From an uncultured Collinsella sp. (GTDB taxonomy: Bacteria > Actinomycetota > Coriobacteriia > Coriobacteriales > Coriobacteriaceae): a stretch of DNA of 10,860 nucleotides. The stretch spans positions 1-10,860 of the forward strand of contig USAX01000063.1 in assembly GCA_900552705.1 (NCBI GenBank). Reading direction: 5' to 3'. Shown piece after piece: positions 6,421 through 10,860 of the stretch. Under the pieces are notes generated by a model, which saw nothing but the letters and a program-made list of their open reading frames with translations, did not search any database and was not told the origin of the DNA. Within the stretch, counting starts at the first letter, position 1, and each line of letters begins with the position of its first letter. The position numbers and the translations under genes are program-made.

Positions 6421-6831
6421 CTAAATAACAATCCCGTTGCAGTGGTCGATTTCGTGTTGGATGATCTCGGCGGTGTAGCCCGAGAAGTTTTTGATGCGGT
6501 GGACGAAATTCTCGTCCAAATACTCAACCTTAATGCGGCGATAGCGAGTACAGGGGCGCTCGCCGGAAAGCGAGAGACATCCTTCGCTCGTCTGATAGGA
6601 ATTGACCTGCTCAAGAATTTGAGGGTTGTACATCAGCAGCGCCCTGTTGCCGTCCTTTACGCAGATGATGCGTTTGCGCACGCCAATCATGTTGGCGGCA
6701 AGGCCCACGCACTCGTGCTCATGCTCATGGAGCGTATCCAGGAGGTCCTGCCCGGTCGCGGCATCGTCGGGTCCCGCGTCTTCGGAAGGCAGGCGCAAAA
6801 AGAACTCGGATTTCATGATGGGCTTAATCAT
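6421..6831 (-). CDS. def: Short peptide deformylase-like protein
   Basis: This 136-residue protein belongs to the peptide deformylase superfamily, metalloenzymes that remove the formyl group from new N-terminal methionines. Motif 1 reads VGLAANMIG (42-50), motif 2 EGCLSL (83-88, metal ligand C85), and motif 3 QHEIDH (125-130, ligands H126 and H130, catalytic E127). It is shorter than E. coli Def (169 residues) and fits the small form I recall from Firmicutes. The glutamine usual at the end of motif 1 (AAxQ) is methionine here. The start at 6831 follows AGGAG by 6 nt; the frame is open further upstream, but that extension has no ribosome site and no family similarity. It diverges from the MFS gene. 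It may be a second deformylase rather than the housekeeping one. Confidence 0.88.
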   Translation of the reverse strand: MIKPIMKSEFFLRLPSEDAGPDDAATGQDLLDTLHEHEHECVGLAANMIGVRKRIICVKDGNRALLMYNPQILEQVNSYQTSEGCLSLSGERPCTRYRRIKVEYLDENFVHRIKNFSGYTAEIIQHEIDHCNGIVI

Positions 6832-7035
6832 GGAGGGCTCCTCATGTCTCATGCTTTCGTGGACTTTCAATAATAGCGCGGAAGGAAAGCTGCGCGTTCG
6901 CGTTACAATCTTTCGACGTTGGACCATGTTGCCAGACTCGTCGCGTGCGGCGTCTGGCGTAAGTCTAGGGCTCATCCTCGCCCTGGACTGTTCCTCTGGG
7001 GCGATACGACTGTCGTTCCAAGAGGAAGGAAATGC
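6832..7035. promoter_or_regulatory. Divergent def/MFS region with a structured leader before the MFS gene
   Basis: For the MFS gene, TACAAT (6904-6909) is a possible -10, giving a leader of about 120 nt. In that leader, GCCAGAC (6931-6937) pairs with GTCTGGC (6952-6958), and GTCTAGGGC (6963-6971) with GCCCTGGAC (6980-6988) with one G-U pair. The MFS SD (AAGGA, 7026-7030) follows 37 nt later. For def on the minus strand, TATTAT (complement of 6870-6875) is a possible -10. No -35 is convincing on either side. Confidence 0.4.
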
Positions 7036-8451
7036 ATGGGGAGCAAATCTCAGCAACAAGTTCAAGTAACGTCATCGGCCACTGCGGCAATTCTCGTCGT
7101 TATGTATATCGCAGCCTTTGTTGCCGCGTTTAACGAGAACATCATTAACGTGGCGTTGCACGACATCATGGCAGCCTTTTCGGTGAGTGCCATCACGGCG
7201 CAGTGGCTTGTTTCGGGCTACATGATCGTGACGTCGATCTTTACGGCCATCATGGCCTTTCTTTCCGGTCGCTTCTCGACGCGCAAGCTGCTGTTTTTCG
7301 CATGTGGATGCCTGGTCGCCGGAGAAGTCCTGTGCCTGGTCGCCCCAACGTTTACCGTCTTGCTGCCAAGCCGTATTTTGCAGGCTGCGGGATCGGGCAT
7401 CTTGTTCCCGCTCATGATGAACGTGGTGCTGTCTTGCGCCCCGCGCGAGAAGCTCGGTCTGTATCTGAGCCTGGGCGGTGCCTGCATTACGCTAGGGCCG
7501 GCATTTGGTCCCGTGATCAGCGGTCTTATGTGCACGTTGTTTGGCTGGAGGGCGGTGTTCGTAGTGCCGCTGGTGGGCGGTGTCGTGGTCGCCGCGGCGG
7601 CAGCAAAGCTCGTTCGGAATGTTGGAGAGCGCTCGAACACTACGCTTGATATTCTGTCGGTTGCTTTGCTAGCGGCCGGAATCACGGCGTTTGTATATTC
7701 CGTAGGCGAGTTCTCGACCAATGTGATGACCGGTATCGTGACGCTTTTCGCCGCTGTGGTGCTGCTTGGCCTGTTTGCGGTCCGCCAGCTCAAGCTCGAA
7801 CATCCGGTGCTCAACGTGCGCCCCATGGCGAGCGTTCGTTTTTGGCCTGCGTGCCTGCTTGTGGTGGTGTCGATGATGACGACGTTCTCGATGAGCGTTT
7901 TGCTGCCGCTCTATTTTGAGGGCGCATACGGCATGACCGCTCTTGTTGCGGGCCTGCTCATTTTGCCGGCGATTGCCTGCAACGCCGTGACCTCGATTGT
8001 GGGCGGACGCGTGATGGACGCCCGTGGCGCATGGCCGCTGCTGCCGGTCGGCTTTGCCCTGATTGCCGTGGGGCAGACTACCATTTCGATGACGGCGGCA
8101 AGCATGAACATCGGCGTCGTCGTGGCACTGACCATTGTGGTGTATGCTGGCGTCGGTTTAGTGCTGAGCCCCTCGCAGACGGCCGGCTTGGAGACGCTGC
8201 CTGCCGCTGAGCATCCTCACGGAACGGCATTGCTCAACACGTGGAACATGATTGCCGCGTCGTTTGGTCCATCGCTGTTTATCGGTCTGCTTTCGAGTTC
8301 TGCGGCGGTTGCCGGCGCCACTGGCGTTGCGGCAGACGTTGCCCAGGCGATCGGATTTGCGGCTGCCGTGCGCGTGGCGGCCGTGATTGCCGTGGCTGGG
8401 TTCGCGGTGTCGCTGGTGTACGCCCGCCGCGAGTCGCACATGTCGCATTAA
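7036..8451 (+). CDS. MFS drug exporter of the DHA2 (EmrB/QacA-like) family
   Basis: A 471-residue major facilitator superfamily protein of DHA2 size, predicted to have about 14 membrane helices and to extrude compounds against protons. Visible motifs are NENIINVALHDIMAAF in helix 1 (33-48, the family's D/N-ϕϕ-NVALP region), the motif A loop GRFSTRKLL (78-86), motif B RILQAAGSGILFP (113-125) and the antiporter motif C GACITLGPAFGPVISG (148-163). I use ATG 7036, 5 nt after AAGGA (7026-7030). The frame is open upstream to a TTG at 6919, but that stretch has no ribosome site and is not membrane-like. The substrate is unknown. No strong terminator follows, so reading into the next gene is possible. 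Confidence 0.9.
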   Translation: MGSKSQQQVQVTSSATAAILVVMYIAAFVAAFNENIINVALHDIMAAFSVSAITAQWLVSGYMIVTSIFTAIMAFLSGRFSTRKLLFFACGCLVAGEVLCLVAPTFTVLLPSRILQAAGSGILFPLMMNVVLSCAPREKLGLYLSLGGACITLGPAFGPVISGLMCTLFGWRAVFVVPLVGGVVVAAAAAKLVRNVGERSNTTLDILSVALLAAGITAFVYSVGEFSTNVMTGIVTLFAAVVLLGLFAVRQLKLEHPVLNVRPMASVRFWPACLLVVVSMMTTFSMSVLLPLYFEGAYGMTALVAGLLILPAIACNAVTSIVGGRVMDARGAWPLLPVGFALIAVGQTTISMTAASMNIGVVVALTIVVYAGVGLVLSPSQTAGLETLPAAEHPHGTALLNTWNMIAASFGPSLFIGLLSSSAAVAGATGVAADVAQAIGFAAAVRVAAVIAVAGFAVSLVYARRESHMSH

Positions 8452-8603
8452 TGTGTGCACATAGATTCTGCAGCTAGATTGGATGGCGACACCATAAACT
8501 AATGGGCGTTTTGCCGAGAGGCATGAATGTTTAAAGCGCAAAGAGTGCGCGACGGGCCCCGCGAATGGGGCGATGATGCCCGAGAGGGCCAAGAAGGAGT
8601 CTC
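8452..8603 (+). promoter_or_regulatory. Structured leader before the RGG-tailed gene
   Basis: The gap after the MFS stop ends in three hairpins in a row. These are GCGCA (8536-8540) with TGCGC (8546-8550), GCCCC (8556-8560) with GGGGC (8567-8571), and GCCC (8578-8581) with GGGC (8586-8589) around a GAGA loop of the GNRA type. The SD GAAGGAG (8593-8599) begins 4 nt after the last one. TTGCCG (8511-8516) and TTTAAA (8530-8535) resemble promoter boxes but their spacing (13 bp) is wrong. Confidence 0.4.
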
Positions 8604-9515
8604 ATGTCTGAGAACGAAGAGATCATGAACGAGACCGAGAACGAGACCATGGCTGCCGAGGTCGAGGCAGTCGAGACCGTGGAGACCGAAGCTGCCGAGG
8701 TTGAGGCTGCTGACGAGGTTTCCGCCGAGGAGGAGGCCGAGGTTGTCGAGGCCGCCGCTGATTACGATGACGAAGAGCTGATGGACAAGATGCAGAAGGC
8801 CGCCCGCCTGCTGCGCAGCCGTCGCTTTGCTATTTCCAAGGAGGAGGAGGCCAAGGCCGAGCGCATGGCGAACATCGAGCGCGCCATCAAGCTTCTTGAC
8901 CTCAAGCCCAAGATGGAGCAGAAGGAAATGTCCGACCTGCTGGGCATGCGCCTTCGTGAGCTCGATGGCCTGATGGCCGAGGCCGAGGCTGCCGATCTGG
9001 TCGGCCGCATCGACGACGCCGAGGGCGATATGCGCAAGATCGTTGTCTTCGCTGCCGAGGATGCCGCTGAGGGCCTGGTCGAGCTTGCCAACAAGAAGGA
9101 GAAGCTCCTGCCCGAGCTTTCTTACGAGGAGGCTACCGAGCTGATGGCCGCTCTCGATAAGGTTATCGCTCCGCTCGTCGCCATGGGCCTGGACGAGGAC
9201 CGCGGTCCTCGCGGCGGCCGTGACGAGCGCGGTGGCCGTGGCGGCGACCGTGGCGGTCGCGGCGGCTTTGGCGATCGCGGTGGCCGTGGCGGCGACCGTG
9301 GCGGTCGCGGCGGCGATCGCGGTGGCCGTGGCGGCTTTGGCGACCGTGGCGGCGACCGTGGCGGTCGCGGCGGCTTTGGTGGCAACCGTGGTGGCTATGG
9401 CGATCGCGGTGGCAACCGTGGTGGCTTCGGCGGCAACCGTGGTAACGACCGCGGCGGTCGCGGTGGCGACCGTGGCGGCCGCAACGGTGGCGGCTTCCGC
9501 GGCAACCGCTTCTAG
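8604..9515 (+). CDS. MarR-like winged-helix protein with acidic N-terminus and RGG-repeat tail
   Basis: The 303-residue protein has three zones. Residues 1-60 are almost only Glu, Ala, Val, Asp and Thr, strongly acidic and probably disordered. Residues about 62-195 resemble a MarR winged-helix domain: MEQKEMSDLLGMRLRELDGL (104-123) is the HTH pair, AADLVGRIDDAEGDMRKIVVF (129-149) the helix end and wing, and the rest the dimerisation helices. Residues 200-303 form an RGG/GDRGG tail of Gly, Arg, Asp, Phe, Asn and Tyr, typical of RNA-binding, condensate-forming proteins. The start ATG 8604 follows GAAGGAG with 4 nt. A DNA- or RNA-binding role is likely, the target unknown. The tail's DNA is highly repetitive and prone to length change. 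The MarR match is by pattern, so moderately sure. Confidence 0.85.
   Translation: MSENEEIMNETENETMAAEVEAVETVETEAAEVEAADEVSAEEEAEVVEAAADYDDEELMDKMQKAARLLRSRRFAISKEEEAKAERMANIERAIKLLDLKPKMEQKEMSDLLGMRLRELDGLMAEAEAADLVGRIDDAEGDMRKIVVFAAEDAAEGLVELANKKEKLLPELSYEEATELMAALDKVIAPLVAMGLDEDRGPRGGRDERGGRGGDRGGRGGFGDRGGRGGDRGGRGGDRGGRGGFGDRGGDRGGRGGFGGNRGGYGDRGGNRGGFGGNRGNDRGGRGGDRGGRNGGGFRGNRF
9201..9512 (+). repeat. Low-complexity tandem repeat encoding the RGG tail
   Basis: This stretch is made of short units such as GGCGACCGTGGCGGTCGC and GGCGGCTTTGGCGATCGC in shuffled order, all in phase with the reading frame. Units differ mostly by synonymous GGC/GGT and CGC/CGT changes or by swapping Asp, Phe and Asn codons. 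It is therefore coding DNA shaped by repeat expansion and contraction, not a CRISPR array: the unit length is irregular and there are no spacers. Confidence 0.85.
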
Positions 9516-9519
9516 TTGA

Positions 9520-9668
9520 GTTACGGCGTTTTACCAAACGCCGTAACTGCTCGACGCTGCAAACCCGCCAGGGCGGCAATCTGCCTTTCAACTTCGGCGG
9601 CATGACCAAAAGATCAATGCCGCCTCGTTTCAAGGCACCTTGCTCGCTCTGGCGGGTTTTCGCTGTCG
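9520..9668 (+). ncRNA. Structured RNA-like element, copy B, after the RGG-tailed gene
   Basis: The element begins 4 nt after the stop at 9515. H1 pairs GTTACGGCGTT (9520-9530) with AACGCCGTAAC (9537-9547) around TTACCA. GACGCTGC lies at 9553-9560. P2 pairs 9561-9571 with 9649-9659 (11 bp, perfect) and runs on, with one bulged C at 9645 and two G-U pairs, into P3a (to 9579 with 9640). P3b is TGCCTT (9582-9587) with AAGGCA (9632-9637). P4 is GGCGGCAT (9596-9603) with ATGCCGCC (9617-9624), capped by GACCAAAAGATCA. TCGCTGTCG ends at 9668. Internal spacing matches the 6243-6389 copy almost base for base. Confidence 0.7.
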
Positions 9669-9697
9669 GTACCAAGGCATCGGCGTCGCCTTGATCC

Positions 9698-9736
9698 AAA
9701 CCTACCAAAAAGGGACAGGTTTATTTTGGTCGGTTT
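9698..9736. repeat. Hairpin repeat 1 of the intergenic cluster
   Basis: AAACCTACCAAAA (9698-9710) pairs with TTTTGGTCGGTTT (9724-9736), 13 bp with one mismatch, around a 13-nt loop containing GGGACAGG. It is the first of three hairpins between copy B and pdxT. I recall GGGACAGGTTTATTTTGG-like sequences recurring in bacterial intergenic palindromes, but cannot confirm this here. A weak terminator role is possible. Confidence 0.5.
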
Positions 9737-9770
9737 TATCTGGGCAAACGTGGTCGTCTATCGCAATATG

Positions 9771-9822
9771 GTCGTTGGGGACGTTCTTGTTTGACTAGTC
9801 GTTTAAGAGCGTCCCCAACGAC
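9771..9822. repeat. Hairpin repeat 2 of the intergenic cluster
   Basis: GTCGTTGGGGACG (9771-9783) and CGTCCCCAACGAC (9810-9822) are perfect 13-bp arms. They extend inward by TTCTT (9784-9788) with AAGAG (9805-9809, one G-U), making an 18-bp stem. The 16-nt loop holds the palindrome GACTAGTC (9793-9800). The form is that of a REP-like palindromic repeat. There is no U tract. Confidence 0.6.
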
Positions 9823-9830
9823 TACATAGG

Positions 9831-9898
9831 ATGAGAGTGGATAATCTCCCGGTTTGAGCCTGCATTCAAGCTCAAAGTGGGAGATTATCCACTCTCAT
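9831..9898. repeat. Hairpin repeat 3 of the intergenic cluster, 20-bp perfect arms
   Basis: The 20-bp arms at 9831-9850 and 9879-9898 (ATGAGAGTGGATAATCTCCC and its exact complement) continue, after a 2 x 2 mismatch, into TTTGAGC (9853-9859) with GCTCAAA (9870-9876). That makes a 68-nt hairpin with a 10-nt loop. It lies 40 nt past the pdxT stop on the minus strand, so it could protect or end the pdxST mRNA. No U tract follows, so a REP-like repeat is the better reading. Confidence 0.6.
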
Positions 9899-9938
9899 TT
9901 GTTGTATGTCCGAAAATCCACGCTCGTTTAAATTCTGC

Positions 9939-10526
9939 CTACATTTGCAGGAACAGTTCGTGGAGGTGGGTGTCTTCGTCGAGCTCGGGGTGGAAGGTGA
10001 CGCCGAGCTGGTTGCCTTGGCGGGCGGCGACGATGCGACCGTCGACTTCGGCTAGGGCCTCAGTGTCGCCGTGCACTTCGACGATGCGGGGCGCGCGGAT
10101 AAACGTCAGCGGCACCTCACCGTCGATACCGCCTACCTGCCCCTTGGTGCGAAAGCTGCCGAGCTGTCTGCCGTAAGCATTGCGCTCAACGAGCACATCC
10201 ATGGTTGCCAAGCGCGGCGTCCCCTTATCGTCGTGGGCGGCAAGATCGCGCGCCAACAGAATCAAGCCGGCGCAGGTGCCCAGGACGGGCATGCCCTCAA
10301 CAATGCGGGTGCGAAGCTCATCGAGCATACCAAGCTCGGCAAGCAGCTTCCCTTGAACGGTAGACTCGCCGCCGGGAAGTACCAGACGGTCAAAGTCCTG
10401 CTTCAAATCAGCCGCCTGCCTCAGCTCAATACAACGTGCGCCCAGCTCGGACAGCCTTGCCTCGTGCTCGGCAAAAGCACCTTGGACCGCCAGCACGGTG
10501 ACCGTCTGGTCTGCGTAATCGCTCAT
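9939..10526 (-). CDS. pdxT: Pyridoxal 5'-phosphate synthase glutaminase subunit
   Basis: PdxT hydrolyses glutamine and passes ammonia to PdxS, which builds pyridoxal 5'-phosphate from ribose 5-phosphate and glyceraldehyde 3-phosphate; the two form a large cytoplasmic complex. The 195-residue length is typical. The class I glutaminase triad is complete: C85 in GTCAGLILLA, H179 and E181 in TFHPEL. The PGGEST motif at 51-56 and VLAVQGAFAEH near the start are hallmark PdxT sequences. The ATG at 10526 follows AAAGGA by about 7 nt. It lies 20 nt after pdxS on the same strand, so the two are an operon. Hairpins at 9698-9898 mark its 3' side. Confidence 0.97.
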   Translation of the reverse strand: MSDYADQTVTVLAVQGAFAEHEARLSELGARCIELRQAADLKQDFDRLVLPGGESTVQGKLLAELGMLDELRTRIVEGMPVLGTCAGLILLARDLAAHDDKGTPRLATMDVLVERNAYGRQLGSFRTKGQVGGIDGEVPLTFIRAPRIVEVHGDTEALAEVDGRIVAARQGNQLGVTFHPELDEDTHLHELFLQM

Positions 10527-10546
10527 GTGCGATCCTTTCTGTTGGA

Positions 10547-10860
10547 CTAGCGCCCGCGCTCCTCCATGATGATCTCGATCTCGTCGGCGTTGATGCCGAC
10601 CATGGCCTCGCCCAGGTCCTCCGAAAGCTCGGCTATGAGTTTGGCGTCGGTGAAGTTTGCCACGGCCTTGACAATGGCGGCTGCGCGCTTGGCGGGGTCG
10701 CCGCTCTTAAAGATGCCCGAGCCGACAAAGACACCTTCGGCGCCCAGCTGCATCATCAGCGCGGCGTCGGCGGGGGTCGCCACACCGCCGGCAGCAAAGT
10801 TCACGACGGGAAGCTTGCCCGTGGCATGGACCTCGCGGACCAGCTCGACCGGCACCTGCA
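10547..10860 (-). CDS. pdxS: Pyridoxal 5'-phosphate synthase lyase subunit, C-terminal part cut by the window end
   Basis: The frame is open to the window edge and gives the last 104 residues of PdxS, the synthase subunit of the PLP-making complex (full length about 290-300). The stretch PVELVREVHATGKLPVVNFAAGG, then VATPADAALMMQLGAEGVFVGSGIFKS, contains the phosphate-binding glycine-rich loops near the end of the (βα)8 barrel and is nearly invariant in the family. GEAMVGIN closes the conserved part, and a short charged tail ends in EERGR. The start codon and promoter lie beyond 10860. The GTG at 10855 is an internal valine codon, not the start. Confidence 0.97.
   Translation of the reverse strand, partial: QVPVELVREVHATGKLPVVNFAAGGVATPADAALMMQLGAEGVFVGSGIFKSGDPAKRAAAIVKAVANFTDAKLIAELSEDLGEAMVGINADEIEIIMEERGR

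Noticed and set aside
6919..7035. An N-terminal extension of the MFS gene from TTG 6919
   Set aside because: No ribosome site, non-membrane sequence and a good SD before ATG 7036.
6832..7065. A longer deformylase starting at up to 7065
   Set aside because: The extra 78 residues overlap the divergent MFS start, have no family similarity, and AGGAG before 6831 marks the start.
6926..7069. A 47-residue leader peptide before and overlapping the MFS gene
   Set aside because: No SD before ATG 6926 and no antibiotic-leader-like sequence; noted only as a possibility in the findings.
9201..9512. Repeat array resembling CRISPR
   Set aside because: Units are short, irregular, in coding phase and without spacers; they encode the RGG tail.
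9163..9708. A minus-strand open frame opposite the RGG tail, rich in His, Arg and Gly
   Set aside because: Its sequence is only the complement of the RGG repeat plus copy B of the structured element; there is no start signal.
9684..9938. A transposase remnant in the hairpin cluster
   Set aside because: No frame here encodes recognisable transposase motifs; only palindromes are visible.

Overview
The window reads as bacterial chromosome of high GC content, roughly 60% by eye. It has strong Shine-Dalgarno sites, some GTG starts and densely packed genes. The gene set, the MarR-like protein with an RGG tail and the hairpin-rich intergenic repeats suggest a gut Coriobacteriia such as Collinsella. 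That assignment is from memory and not proven by any marker gene here.

Layout. Positions 1-126 hold the 3' end of a plus-strand gene, possibly a choloylglycine-hydrolase-type enzyme, facing a bidirectional terminator. A minus-strand kup potassium transporter (206-2437) follows. Its upstream region carries two dyads and the large terminator hairpin of the next gene. An EamA/DMT exporter (2667-3578, minus) and a LysR regulator (3697-4554, plus) form a classic divergent pair. Next comes an XRE-type helix-turn-helix domain fused to an AlaA-type aminotransferase (4717-6237). It has a strong internal ribosome site that would also make the enzyme alone. Three AATTGAACTT copies, one of them part of a perfect palindrome, lie upstream. 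A short peptide deformylase-like gene (6421-6831, minus) and a DHA2-type MFS exporter (7036-8451, plus) diverge from each other. A MarR-like winged-helix protein with an acidic N-terminus and a 104-residue RGG tail follows (8604-9515). The vitamin B6 operon pdxS-pdxT (minus, pdxS cut by the window end) closes the window.

The most striking non-coding signal is a pair of structured elements of about 147-149 nt, at 6243-6389 and 9520-9668. Each starts 4-5 nt after a stop codon and lies between convergent genes. They share single-stranded motifs and the same nested helix layout, while the paired bases differ in a compensatory way: I count 17 covarying pairs. This looks like a conserved folded RNA or a palindromic repeat family. 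Downstream of the second copy lie three further long hairpins (9698-9898), resembling REP-type repeats.

Functionally the window mixes transport (K+ uptake, metabolite and drug efflux), amino-acid transamination, PLP supply, N-terminal protein processing and three DNA-binding regulators. There is no phage, insertion-sequence transposase, rRNA, tRNA or CRISPR array.
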